64,000 nucleotides of DNA from Novosphingobium sp. IK01 (GTDB taxonomy: Bacteria > Pseudomonadota > Alphaproteobacteria > Sphingomonadales > Sphingomonadaceae). The notes below the pieces were generated by a model. That model was not told the DNA's origin and searched no databases. It was given only the letters and a program-made list of their open reading frames with translations. How positions within the stretch are numbered: position 1 is the first letter of the stretch; each line of letters opens with the position of its first letter. The stretch lies in NCBI RefSeq assembly GCF_033242265.1, contig NZ_BTFW01000001.1, positions 1,772,501-1,836,500 of the forward strand, written 5' to 3'. Below, piece by piece: positions 50,885 through 59,421 of the stretch. The position numbers and the translations under genes were made by a program.

Positions 50885-51330
50885 TCTGAAGGGCTGGGAG
50901 AAGCCAACGAAACTCAACACCGACAAGGCCCCCAGCTACGGCGTCGCAATCGCCGAGTTGAAACGAGAAGGGAAGCTCGCCCTGGAAACCGAACACCGGC
51001 AGGTAAAATACCTGAACAACGTGCTCGAGGCCGACCATGGCAAGCTCAAATTGTTGATCAAGCCCGTGCGTGGTTTCAAATCGATGCCGACAGCCTACGC
51101 CACGATCAAGGGCTTCGAGGTCATGCGCGCCCTGCGCAAAGGGCAAGCCCGGGCATGGTGCCTGCAGCCAGGGATCAGGGGAGAGGTGCGTCTGATCGAA
51201 AGAGCATTTGGCATTGGCCCCTCGGTCATGACCGAGGCCATGGACGTGCTCAATCAGCATTTTGCCAATGCTGCCTGATCCCCAGACGGGGTGACGCTGC
51301 CCGGCCGTCACCAATGTTTGCAACAGAGCC
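50885..51330 (+). mobile_element. IS6-family element, 5' half deleted
   Basis: From CTGAAGGGCTGGGAG (50885) to the end GTTTGCAACAGAGCC (51330) it is nearly identical to the complete copy at 61964-62845. The first 437 bases are missing. The transposase fragment runs 50885-51278 with the second Asp (NTDKAPSYG) and Glu (NNVLEADHG) but not the first Asp. The intact right end still faces the Nit1C region. Confidence 0.93.
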
Positions 51331-51489
51331 CATACGTTTCCCTTCAGATTCAGATCAAAACATGGCTGCCGGACTGTGTGCCCGCCCCGCGCCATCCTCT
51401 CTATCAATCAGGTAGAGATATCCACCGCAGTTTTCCTTTGCCCGCATGAAGGTCGTCTAAGTCTGGTGACGATGATCTGCCCCACGCCC

Positions 51490-51640
51490 GGTGGAAGCTC
51501 GCCGACCGGGGCAATGATGCCCAATGGTTCAGGGATGCGCTGGAGCAAAACGGCATCAAGCCCTGCATCCCAGGCCGAAAATCTCATTCTTTTCCCGTAA
51601 AATACGACAAGCGCCGGGACAGGCGGCGCCACCGGTGCGT
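51490..51640 (+). pseudogene. IS5-family transposase fragment
   Basis: The frame reads ADRGNDAQWFRDALEQNGIK, then PCIPGRKSHSFPVKYDKRRDRRRH, a conserved C-terminal region of IS5-group transposases. It is cut on both sides. A different IS5-type C-terminus lies at 61770-61846 on the minus strand. Confidence 0.7.
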
Positions 51641-51795
51641 TGCATCGTCCGGCCTCGCAGGTCGTCCGGGAACTGATGCGGGAATGTGTCGAGAAACAAC
51701 GCCAGAAGCGCGAGCATACCGACGTTGTTGCGCGCAAGGTGGCTGTGGTGCGTGCGTCGATGCAGGCTGAATATACAGGACACATTGAAAATAAA
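51640..51795 (+). pseudogene. Antitoxin-like (ParD/RHH-type) fragment
   Basis: ASQVVRELMRECVEKQRQKR followed by KVAVVRASMQAEYTG matches the C-terminal half of stability antitoxins of the ribbon-helix-helix type. The N-terminal DNA-binding part is missing and the frame drifts into AT-rich DNA; no toxin gene follows. A decayed toxin-antitoxin locus is the best reading. Confidence 0.5.
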
Positions 51796-51882
51796 AAGAA
51801 AAGGCTGATAATATATCTTATGTTAAATCAATCCGCCTTGATCGCTTCGCGGTGGCACAGTTCGGCGACACTCTCCTCGCCG

Positions 51883-53262
51883 TCAGGCAAATTCGGCGCC
51901 GCGTTCGGTCTCGGTCTCCAGGACATGACGCACAAAATCCAGAGCGATGCGCAATTCGGCCCGGCTCAGCACCCCTCCCAGGGAAATCCGCACGGCTTCT
52001 ACCGGGGCTTGCCCCACACAGAACGCATCACTGACAACCACACTGAGGTCCGATGCACGCAGCCGTGCAGCAAAGGCAGACCGCTGCCAGGGCTCGGGCA
52101 AGGCCATCCACAAGTGGAACCCTTCGGGGTTGGTCATGTAGGAGCACGACGGCAAGGTTTCTGCGGCAAGATTTTGACGGGCAGCGCACTCCCTGCGCAC
52201 GGCATGGATCACCTGGCGGGCGGTGCCATCCTCGATCCATTGCGTGGAGAGCGCTGTGGCCAACGGCGAGGCCATCACCGACGCCGTGCGCAAGATGGCG
52301 CTGACCGGCCACAGGGACCGTTGATCCGGCGCGACGACATAGGCGATGCGCAAACCGGCCCCGATGCATTTCGACAGGCTGCCCACATACCACGTGATCT
52401 CGGGCGCCAGCGTGGCAAAAGCGGGGGGAGGATTGCGCGGCAGCAGGCCATAGGCATCATCCTCGATGATCGTCACGCCATGGCGCCGGGCCACCTCGAT
52501 CAAGGCTTCACGCCGGGGCTGTGAGCAGGTTGAAGTCGTGGGATTAAGCAGCGTGGGGTTCATGTAGAGCACCCGCGCGCCGTGATCGCGGCACGCCGCA
52601 TCGAGCGCGTCAGGCTCGATCCCCTCGTCGTCTATGGGCAGGCCGATCAGGCGCAGACCCAGACGCCCCGCCACGGCCTTGATGCCCGGATAGGTCAAAG
52701 CCTCGCACATCAGCATCTCGCCCGGTTGCAGCAGGGATTGCAGGATCGCCTGAAAGGCCAGATGTGTGCCGGGGCAAATCGCCAAACGCTCCTGCGTGGC
52801 GATCAACCCGCGCCATGCCAGAAGATGCGCTGCCGCCTCGCGCTGGACATAGGTTCCGCCAAAGCCCTGATATCGCAGCAAAGTAGGCAGGTCGCGCGCA
52901 ATCCTGACCAGCCCGGCCTGCATCCGGTCCGCCAATGCACGGTCCTCCGGTTCCGGCGGGAGGTTCATCGTCAGATCGGCCACCGAAGGGCGCATGGCCG
53001 GGTGCGATCTGCGTGGCTGCCCGGCCACAAAGGTGCCTTGCCCGGTGCGCGACTCGATCAGGCCGCGCTTCTGCGCTTCGACATAGCCGCGCGCGACAGT
53101 GGTGAAATTGATCCCCAGCCTTTCGGCCAGATCGCGCTGGGGCGGCAGGCGGTCTGACACGCGCAGGCGCCCTTCCCGCATGTCGTGCGCAATGGCATCG
53201 GCAATCGCCTTGTAATGCGGCTTGCCAAAGCGTGTGAGATCGGGCGTCCACCTGTCCGTCAT
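51883..53262 (-). CDS. MocR-type regulator (GntR helix-turn-helix fused to PLP aminotransferase)
   Basis: 459 residues from MTDRWTPDLTRFGKPHYKAI. A GntR winged helix (RLPPQRDLAERLGINFTTVARGY) at residues ~15-85 is followed by a type I aminotransferase fold with the PLP lysine in GSLSKCIGAGLRIAYV and the Asp in TIIEDDAYGLL. Such regulators sense amino compounds through PLP. It is divergent from the nitrilase cluster with 354 bases between, so control of that cluster is likely (inference). Earlier in-frame starts lie in the promoter region and are rejected. Confidence 0.9.
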   Translation of the reverse strand: MTDRWTPDLTRFGKPHYKAIADAIAHDMREGRLRVSDRLPPQRDLAERLGINFTTVARGYVEAQKRGLIESRTGQGTFVAGQPRRSHPAMRPSVADLTMNLPPEPEDRALADRMQAGLVRIARDLPTLLRYQGFGGTYVQREAAAHLLAWRGLIATQERLAICPGTHLAFQAILQSLLQPGEMLMCEALTYPGIKAVAGRLGLRLIGLPIDDEGIEPDALDAACRDHGARVLYMNPTLLNPTTSTCSQPRREALIEVARRHGVTIIEDDAYGLLPRNPPPAFATLAPEITWYVGSLSKCIGAGLRIAYVVAPDQRSLWPVSAILRTASVMASPLATALSTQWIEDGTARQVIHAVRRECAARQNLAAETLPSCSYMTNPEGFHLWMALPEPWQRSAFAARLRASDLSVVVSDAFCVGQAPVEAVRISLGGVLSRAELRIALDFVRHVLETETERGAEFA

Positions 53263-53298
53263 GTCACCTCCGTGGGAGCGGGACTTAGCATAGAGTGG

Positions 53299-53530
53299 AA
53301 ATGCAGTCAAAATGCATTCAATTTGCGAATCAGGCGCATCATGCGCCGGAAGGACGTCATGCTGAAATTTCAGGCAACGCCTTGGAGTAGCATTCAGATA
53401 ATCAGCATAAATTCGAGAATTTTGCGTCAATGCCGCGCGCATGCCGCATCGCCGCCTGCTCGGTTTATCGCCCTTTTCCCTCGGTCTGGCGCGCAGCACT
53501 CTCGATATTGAATGCATTTAGCGAATGCAT
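53299..53530. promoter_or_regulatory. GAATGCAT repeats between MocR regulator and nitrilase cluster
   Basis: AATGCATT occurs at 53311-53318 and 53511-53518, and GAATGCAT again at 53523-53530, giving two direct repeats 13 bases apart (GAATGCATTTAGC then GAATGCATAAAAT). A related AATGCAG lies at 53300. MocR proteins commonly bind direct repeats near their own promoter, so these are candidate operators. Confidence 0.55.
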
Positions 53531-53616
53531 AAAATTCATCCAATTGACTACATAAATGGCTTTCGACAGCCTGTAACCATCCCGACAGGGACCACTACAG
53601 GATCTGGAGAAAGCCC

Positions 53617-54099
53617 ATGCCCACCGTCACTGCCACCCCCAACCAGAAGGGCGATTTCCTTGTCGATTACGAGGAAAAGCTGTTTGAGGACGTCAAGGCC
53701 GAACCCGGCGAAAAGGCGCTGGTCACGTTCCACACCGTCGCGTTTGAAGGGTCGGTCGGCCTCGTCAACCTGCTTCAGGCCACCCGCCTTCTGCGCAAGG
53801 GATTTGAGACGAGCGTGCTGCTCTATGGTCCCGGCGTCACGCTGGGCCTGCAACGCGGCTTCCCCAAGCTGGGCGACGAGGCCTTTCCCGGCCATCTGGC
53901 GATGAACAACCAGATCGAGAAGTTCATGAAGGAAGGGGGCAAGGTCTATGCCTGCCGCTTTGGCCTCCAGGCGCTGTATGGCCATGGCGAAGGCGCGCTG
54001 ATCCCCGGCATTCGCCCCATCGCGCCGCAGGATGTGCTGGACCTGATCCTGCTTCACCGCCGCGACAACGCGTTCATCCTCGACACCTGGACGTTGTAA
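53617..54099 (+). CDS. nitB: MSMEG_0572/Sll0783 family nitrogen-starvation protein (NitB of Nit1C)
   Basis: 160 residues, preceded by a GGAG site ten bases upstream. The fold is DsrE-like ([38 protein letters not shown], and a Cys in [15 protein letters not shown]). It is the first gene of the conserved seven-gene nitrilase cluster known as Nit1C in proteobacteria, actinobacteria and cyanobacteria. Its biochemical role is unknown; the cluster is linked to cyanide nitrogen assimilation. Confidence 0.88.
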   Translation: MPTVTATPNQKGDFLVDYEEKLFEDVKAEPGEKALVTFHTVAFEGSVGLVNLLQATRLLRKGFETSVLLYGPGVTLGLQRGFPKLGDEAFPGHLAMNNQIEKFMKEGGKVYACRFGLQALYGHGEGALIPGIRPIAPQDVLDLILLHRRDNAFILDTWTL

Positions 54100-54112
54100 G
54101 GAGGCCGGGTCG

Positions 54113-55147
54113 ATGGACGAGAGCGGCTACGACAAGCGGGTGATCCGTGCGGCGGCGGTGCAAATCGCCCCCGTGCTGGATCGCGCCGGCGGCACGTTGG
54201 AACGCGTGCTGAATGCCATCGCCGAAGGGGCGGACAAGGGCGTGGGCTTCATGGTCTTTCCCGAGACCTTCCTGCCCTACTACCCTTATTTCTCGTTCAT
54301 CGATCCGCCCTATCGCATGGGCGCCAGGCATCTGGCGCTGTATGATCAGGCCGTCACCGTTCCCGGCCCGGTCACGCAGGCGCTGTCCGCCGCCGCGCGC
54401 CGCCATGCGATGGTGCTGGTGGTGGGCGTGAATGAACGCGACGGCGGCTCGCTTTACAACACGCAACTGGTGTTCGATGCCGATGGCACGCTGGCGCTCA
54501 AGCGCCGCAAGATCACCCCCACCTATCACGAACGCATGATCTGGGGCCAGGGCGACGGGTCGGGCCTGCATGCGGTGGATACCGCCGTGGGGCGGGTCGG
54601 CGCGCTGGCCTGCTGGGAGCATTACAACCCCCTCGCCCGCTATGCGCTGATGGCCGATGGCGAACAGATCCATGCCAGCCAGTTCCCCGGCGCGCTGGTC
54701 GGCCCCGTTTTCCATGACCAGATCGAGGCCGCCATCCGCCACCACGCCGCCGAAAGCGCCTGCTTCGTGGTCAACGCCACGGGCTGGCTGACGGATGAGC
54801 AGCGCGCCGCCATCGACCCGGGCGGCACCCACCACCGCGTGCTGGCGGGCGGTTGCCACACCGCCATCATCTCGCCCGAAGGCCAGCATGTGGTTCCGCC
54901 GATGACGCAGGGTGAAGGGCTGCTGATCGCCGATTGCGACCTGTCACTGGTGATGAAGCGCAAGCGGATGATGGACAGCGTGGGCCACTATGCCCGCCCC
55001 GAACTGCTGCGCCTCTACCTCGACAACCGCCCCGCCCCCGCGCTGCACCGCGCCGCCGCCCCCACCCTTGCGGAGACCCCTGATGGACCCGATGAACACC
55101 GCCTCGATGATCGCCCGGTTGCAGTCCTCCGGCATCCGGCTGAATGA
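54113..55147 (+). CDS. nitC: Nit1-type nitrilase (Nit6803/Sll0784 family, NitC)
   Basis: 344 residues. The catalytic residues are Glu51 ([11 protein letters not shown]), Lys133 ([11 protein letters not shown]), Glu140 and Cys167 ([11 protein letters not shown]), typical of nitrilases that hydrolyse nitriles to acids and ammonia. The last ~65 bases overlap the next gene. In the Nit1C cluster this enzyme is proposed to release ammonia from a cyanide-derived nitrile. Confidence 0.92.
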   Translation: MDESGYDKRVIRAAAVQIAPVLDRAGGTLERVLNAIAEGADKGVGFMVFPETFLPYYPYFSFIDPPYRMGARHLALYDQAVTVPGPVTQALSAAARRHAMVLVVGVNERDGGSLYNTQLVFDADGTLALKRRKITPTYHERMIWGQGDGSGLHAVDTAVGRVGALACWEHYNPLARYALMADGEQIHASQFPGALVGPVFHDQIEAAIRHHAAESACFVVNATGWLTDEQRAAIDPGGTHHRVLAGGCHTAIISPEGQHVVPPMTQGEGLLIADCDLSLVMKRKRMMDSVGHYARPELLRLYLDNRPAPALHRAAAPTLAETPDGPDEHRLDDRPVAVLRHPAE

Positions 55148-56237
55148 TCCGCGAGCCGGGGCCGCGAGCCGCCGTGGCGGCGCCGGCCCATCGGACCACA
55201 AGGCCGTCACCATCGATGGCGTCACCGTCATGGTTCCGGTCCACACCGCAGGCGCGTTTGACAGCCCGTTTGAGGCTGGCGTTCCAGATGCGGACGGCCA
55301 GGCCACGCTGAGCTGCGATGGCAAGGCGCTGGGCGTGATCCGCTTCCCGTCCCAGCCCAGGTTCTACGGGCTCAAGACCGCCGAGGGCGTGCCCTATTCG
55401 CAGATCGCCACACTGCACGGGCGCGATGTGCTGGCCACGACGGTGCTGCAAACCTGCATCCGCTATCAAAGCCGCACCAGAACCTGCCAGTTTTGCGCCA
55501 TTGGCCAATCGCTGGCAGCCGGGCGCACCATTGCCCGCAAAACGCCTGCGCAACTGGCCGAGGTAGCCAAGGCCGCCGTCGCGCTGGACGGTGTGAAGCA
55601 TATGGTGATGACCACCGGCACTCCCGCCACGCCCGATCGCGGCGCCAGCGTGCTGGTGGAAAGCGCCCGCGCCATCCGGGCTGCCGTGAACCTGCCGCTG
55701 CAGGCGCAATGTGAACCGCCCGATCACGATGGCTGGTTCGCCACCATGCGCGAGGCCGGGATCGACACGCTGGGCATGCATCTGGAAGCCGTGACGCCCG
55801 AAGTACGCGCCCGTATCATGCCCGGCAAGGCCAGCGTGCCGCTCTCGCGCTACATGGAGTCCTTCCGCGCCGCCGTTCCCGTGTTTGGCCGGGGGCAGGT
55901 GTCGACCTATATCCTCGCCGGACTGGGCGACAGCCGCGAGGCTTTGCTGGCGATGGCGCAGGATTTGATCGCCATCGGCGTCTATCCCTTCATCGTGCCC
56001 TTCGTGCCCATCACCGGCACCCCGCTGGAAAGCCACCCTGCCCCCTCGCCTGAGTTCATGGCATCGGTACTGGGCCCGCTGGCGGATATGCTGGCCGCAG
56101 GTGGTCTGGCGGCGGAAAAGGTGAAGGCCGGCTGTGCGCGGTGCGGCGCGTGCTCGGCGCTTTCCACCTTTGAGAAGCTGCGACAGTCATCAGGACAGGT
56201 GGCCTCAGGACAGATGGCCGCAGGACAGGTGGCATGA
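55083..56237 (+). CDS. nitD: MSMEG_0568 family radical SAM protein (NitD)
   Basis: 384 residues from [17 protein letters not shown]. The iron-sulfur motif is spaced [18 protein letters not shown] (Cys-x9-Cys-x2-Cys), wider than the usual Cys-x3-Cys-x2-Cys. Three more cysteines ([11 protein letters not shown]) near the C-terminus could bind a second cluster. The gene overlaps nitC by 65 bases and nitE by four. The tail [15 protein letters not shown] is encoded by a 15-bp tandem repeat. Confidence 0.9.
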   Translation: MDPMNTASMIARLQSSGIRLNDPRAGAASRRGGAGPSDHKAVTIDGVTVMVPVHTAGAFDSPFEAGVPDADGQATLSCDGKALGVIRFPSQPRFYGLKTAEGVPYSQIATLHGRDVLATTVLQTCIRYQSRTRTCQFCAIGQSLAAGRTIARKTPAQLAEVAKAAVALDGVKHMVMTTGTPATPDRGASVLVESARAIRAAVNLPLQAQCEPPDHDGWFATMREAGIDTLGMHLEAVTPEVRARIMPGKASVPLSRYMESFRAAVPVFGRGQVSTYILAGLGDSREALLAMAQDLIAIGVYPFIVPFVPITGTPLESHPAPSPEFMASVLGPLADMLAAGGLAAEKVKAGCARCGACSALSTFEKLRQSSGQVASGQMAAGQVA

Positions 56238-56779
56238 TGGATCTGGCCGCTCCTCCCCCCTATCGTTCGCCCGATTACATCGTGCGCCATGCCACGCAGG
56301 ATTGGGAAAGGGCCGGTGCCGCCGCGCTTCGCCATGCGGTGTTCTGCGGCGAACAAGGCCTGTTTGCCCACCATGACCGCGACACCATCGATGCGGCAGC
56401 CACGCCCATCGTCGCCCTTTCGATGATCGCGGGCCAGCCTGACGAGGTGATCGGCACCGTGCGCATCCACAGCCCCGAGCCGGGCCTGTGGTGGGGATCG
56501 CGCCTCGCCGTTGCGGCAACCCACCGCAATGTGGGCACCATCGGCCCGGCGCTGATCCGTGTGGCGGTCAGCACGGCGCATGCCATGGGCTGCACGCGGT
56601 TCCTCGCCCATGTGCAGGCGCGCAACGAATTGCTGTTCCGCCGCATGAAGTGGCAACGGCTGAACATGATCGACCTGCATGGCAGCGCCCATGTGCTGAT
56701 GCAGGCTGACCTTGCGCATTACCCGCCGATGGCCGACGGCATCACGGGCCTGCGTACCGGCACGCGGCGGGCCGCATGA
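56234..56779 (+). CDS. nitE: MSMEG_0567/Sll0786 family N-acetyltransferase (NitE)
   Basis: 181 residues of a GNAT-like fold, with a start that overlaps the radical SAM stop. RHAVFCGEQGLFAHHDRDTI and VGTIGPALIRVAVSTAHAMG (acetyl-CoA binding) are characteristic of this Nit1C subfamily. The acceptor is unknown. It overlaps the AIR synthase-like gene by four bases. Confidence 0.9.
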   Translation: MMDLAAPPPYRSPDYIVRHATQDWERAGAAALRHAVFCGEQGLFAHHDRDTIDAAATPIVALSMIAGQPDEVIGTVRIHSPEPGLWWGSRLAVAATHRNVGTIGPALIRVAVSTAHAMGCTRFLAHVQARNELLFRRMKWQRLNMIDLHGSAHVLMQADLAHYPPMADGITGLRTGTRRAA

Positions 56780-57750
56780 GCGCGCTTGCGACCATTGCCG
56801 CCCGTTTGAACCAAAGCCGGGGCATGGCGCACAAGGGCGATATTGCCCCGGTGATGCGCGCTTTGGGCCTGAGCGGCAATGATGCCATCCCGGTGGGCGA
56901 CGACACGGCCGCCATCCCTGATGGTGATGGCCACCTGCTCTTCGCCATCGAGGGGTTTGTTGAGGACTTCATCGCCGCCGACCCATGGTTCGCAGGCTAT
57001 TGCGGGGTGATGGTCAACGTCAGCGATGTGCTGGCAATGGGCGGCCGCCCGCTGGCCGTGGTGGACGCGCTGTGGTCCACGGATGCGGCAAAGGCCGCGC
57101 CACTGCTGGCCGGCATGCGCGAGGCGGCGCGGCGTTATGGCGTGCCCATCGTGGGGGGACATTCCAACCTGCGGGCCAAAGACGGGCAGTTGGCTGTCGC
57201 CATCCTGGGCCGGACCGAAGCGCTGGTCACCAGTTTTGACGCACGGCCTGGTGATACGCTGTTGATGGCCGTGGATCTGGCCGGGCGCTTTCGCGATCCC
57301 TTTCCATGGTGGGATGCCAGCACCGGCGCCAGCGATGACCATTTGCGCGCCCTGCTGCCCATCATGCCCGATCTTGCCGCACAGGGCCTGCTCTCCGCCG
57401 CCAAGGACATCAGCATGGCCGGGCCCATTGGCACCGCGATCATGCTGGCCGAAGCATCACAAGTGGGGCTGGAAATCGATCTGGACGCCGCGCCGCGCCC
57501 GGAAGCGGCGACATGGGACCGCTGGCTACCCGCCTTTCCCAGCTTTGGCTTTGTGATGACCGCTGCGGCCCACCACGGGCCCGCCATCATCGCGCGGTTC
57601 GCACAGGCTGGCGTCGCCTGTGCGGCCATCGGCTGCGCCACCGCTGATCGCGCCGTGCGCCTGCGCATGGGCGACGATGTGGTGCCCGTGTGGCGGGGCG
57701 ATCAACCGCTGATCGGCTGCCATCCTGTTTTGGAGACCCTTCATGCCTGA
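56776..57750 (+). CDS. nitF: Sll0787 family AIR synthase-like protein (NitF)
   Basis: 324 residues related to PurM/ThiL/SelD. The N-terminal GDDTAAI (VGDDTAAIPDGDGHLLFAIE) and DVLAMGGRPLAVVDALW blocks bind nucleotide and metal. In Nit1C it probably activates a carbonyl or amide oxygen with ATP. It overlaps the next gene by eight bases. Confidence 0.9.
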   Translation: MSALATIAARLNQSRGMAHKGDIAPVMRALGLSGNDAIPVGDDTAAIPDGDGHLLFAIEGFVEDFIAADPWFAGYCGVMVNVSDVLAMGGRPLAVVDALWSTDAAKAAPLLAGMREAARRYGVPIVGGHSNLRAKDGQLAVAILGRTEALVTSFDARPGDTLLMAVDLAGRFRDPFPWWDASTGASDDHLRALLPIMPDLAAQGLLSAAKDISMAGPIGTAIMLAEASQVGLEIDLDAAPRPEAATWDRWLPAFPSFGFVMTAAAHHGPAIIARFAQAGVACAAIGCATADRAVRLRMGDDVVPVWRGDQPLIGCHPVLETLHA

Positions 57751-58030
57751 ACAACGCTTTCGCATCCGCTGGCCCGATGGCTCGCTCGAAGAGGGATATT
57801 CGCCCTCCACCATCATTCGCGAACATCTGGCGGTGGGCCAGCCCTATTCCGTCGCACTGTTCGCCACGCTGGCACGGGCCGGGCTGGAAGCCGCCAATGC
57901 CCGCGTGCGCGCCCGCTTCGGCATGGGCTGTTCCCAGGCGGTGATGCAGATCGCCACCATCAGCGCCACCGCCGCCCGCTTTGCCGGCCAACCCGATGCG
58001 CAGGTCGTGATCGAAGCCTTCCTGCCCTGA
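57743..58030 (+). CDS. nitG: MSMEG_0570 family small protein (NitG)
   Basis: 95 residues: MPEQRFRIRWPDGSLEEGYS, then STIIREHLAVGQPYSVALFA and a single Cys in RFGMGCSQAVMQ. It is the short conserved Nit1C protein that precedes the flavoprotein. It overlaps nitF by eight bases. Function unknown. Confidence 0.88.
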   Translation: MPEQRFRIRWPDGSLEEGYSPSTIIREHLAVGQPYSVALFATLARAGLEAANARVRARFGMGCSQAVMQIATISATAARFAGQPDAQVVIEAFLP

Positions 58031-58045
58031 CCTTTTCTTTGGAGA

Positions 58046-59335
58046 ATGACCATGCCGGACTCTGCCAATGCCCTGCCCCGACACGTACCAGTTTTGATCG
58101 TCGGTGGCGGCCAGGGCGGGCTTTCGCTGTCTTTTCTGTTGCAACAACAGGGGATTGACCACCTGATCCTTGAAAAGAACCGCATTGCCCATGCCTGGCG
58201 CGCCGAGCGGTGGGACAGCTTCTGCCTGGTCACGCCCAACCGCCAGTGCGTCCTGCCCGGCTTCAGCTATGCCGGTGAATATGGCGGCAAGGATCCCCAC
58301 GGCTTCATGCTGAGGGACGAAATCGTCGCCTTTCTGGAAACCTATGCCCGCCGTGTGAACCCGCCCGTGCGCGAAGGTGTCGCCGTAACGCGCGTGGCCC
58401 CGCGTGAGGGCGGCGGCTATGCGGTGCAAACCAGCGCCGGGGCGATGACCGCAGACAAGGTTATCATCGCCATCAGTGGCTATCACACACCCATCGTGCC
58501 GCGCGTGGGCGCCGCCTTGCCCGCCAGCTTGCCGCAGCTTCACTCTCTGGAATACCGCAACCCGCAAGACCTGCCCGAAGGGGGCGTGCTGGTGGTGGGA
58601 TCAGGCCAATCGGGCTGCCAGATTGCCGAAGACCTGATGCTGGCGGGCCGTCAGGTGCATCTGGCCGTGGGCGATGCGCCACGGGCACCGCGTGTCTATC
58701 GCGGGCGCGATTCCACCGACTGGCTGGAGGAAATGGGCCACTACGACATGCCCATTGCCGAGCACCCGTCGAGCGAGAAGGTGCGCCAGAACGAAAACCA
58801 TTACCTGACCGGCCGCGATGGCGGGCGCGAGATCGACCTGCGCGCCTTTGCGCTGCGCGGGATGAAGCTTTACGGCATGCTGGATGGCGTGGACGGGCAG
58901 ACCATCCGTTTCCGCCAGGACCTGACGCAGCATCTGGATGCGGCCGACGCCACTTATCTGCGCATTCGCAAAACCATCGACGACTATATCGAACGCGAAG
59001 GGATCAACGCCCCGCAAGCTGAGCCCTATGTCCCTTGCTGGGCGCCGAAAAGCGATCCCGAAACGCTGGATCTGGAAGCGCAAGGCATTGGCAGCGTAAT
59101 CTGGTGCACAGGCTTCCGCATGGATTTCAGCTTCATCGACGCGCCCGTGTTCGATGGGCGCGGCTATCCGGGGCATGATCGCGGCATTGCCACGCACGAC
59201 GGGCTCTATTTCATTGGCCTGCCGTGGCTGCACACATGGGGATCGGGCCGCTTTGCCGGGGTGGCGCGCGATGCCGCGCATATTGTGGACCACATCGCCG
59301 CGGCTCTGGCCCCGCGCGAGCAGGCGATGGCCTGA
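58046..59335 (+). CDS. nitH: MSMEG_0569 family flavin-dependent oxidoreductase (NitH)
   Basis: 429 residues with two Rossmann motifs, PVLIVGGGQGGLSLSFLL (FAD) and VLVVGSGQSGCQIAEDL (NADPH), as in flavin monooxygenases. The C-terminal GLPWLHTWGSGRFAGVARD closes the FAD fold. It ends the core Nit1C operon; a small gap of 15 bases separates it from nitG. Confidence 0.92.
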   Translation: MTMPDSANALPRHVPVLIVGGGQGGLSLSFLLQQQGIDHLILEKNRIAHAWRAERWDSFCLVTPNRQCVLPGFSYAGEYGGKDPHGFMLRDEIVAFLETYARRVNPPVREGVAVTRVAPREGGGYAVQTSAGAMTADKVIIAISGYHTPIVPRVGAALPASLPQLHSLEYRNPQDLPEGGVLVVGSGQSGCQIAEDLMLAGRQVHLAVGDAPRAPRVYRGRDSTDWLEEMGHYDMPIAEHPSSEKVRQNENHYLTGRDGGREIDLRAFALRGMKLYGMLDGVDGQTIRFRQDLTQHLDAADATYLRIRKTIDDYIEREGINAPQAEPYVPCWAPKSDPETLDLEAQGIGSVIWCTGFRMDFSFIDAPVFDGRGYPGHDRGIATHDGLYFIGLPWLHTWGSGRFAGVARDAAHIVDHIAAALAPREQAMA

Positions 59336-59375
59336 TAGCCCCCGCCTGTCACTGTCCCACAGAAAAGAGAGTTCC

Positions 59376-59420
59376 ATGGAATCATTGTCCCGGCGCACCC
59401 ATGTAAGCTGCGGTTGCTGA
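59376..59420 (+). CDS. 14-codon mini-ORF ending in Cys-Gly-Cys
   Basis: MESLSRRTHVSCGC is preceded by AAGAGAG seven bases before the ATG, and its TGA is one base before the next start (TGACATGG). It lies in the gap between nitH and the LnmK-like gene. It might be a leader peptide or a tiny precursor peptide. If the TGA were read through, six more codons (HGGKR after TGA) would follow. No homology can be tested here. Confidence 0.35.
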   Translation: MESLSRRTHVSCGC

Positions 59421-59421
59421 C

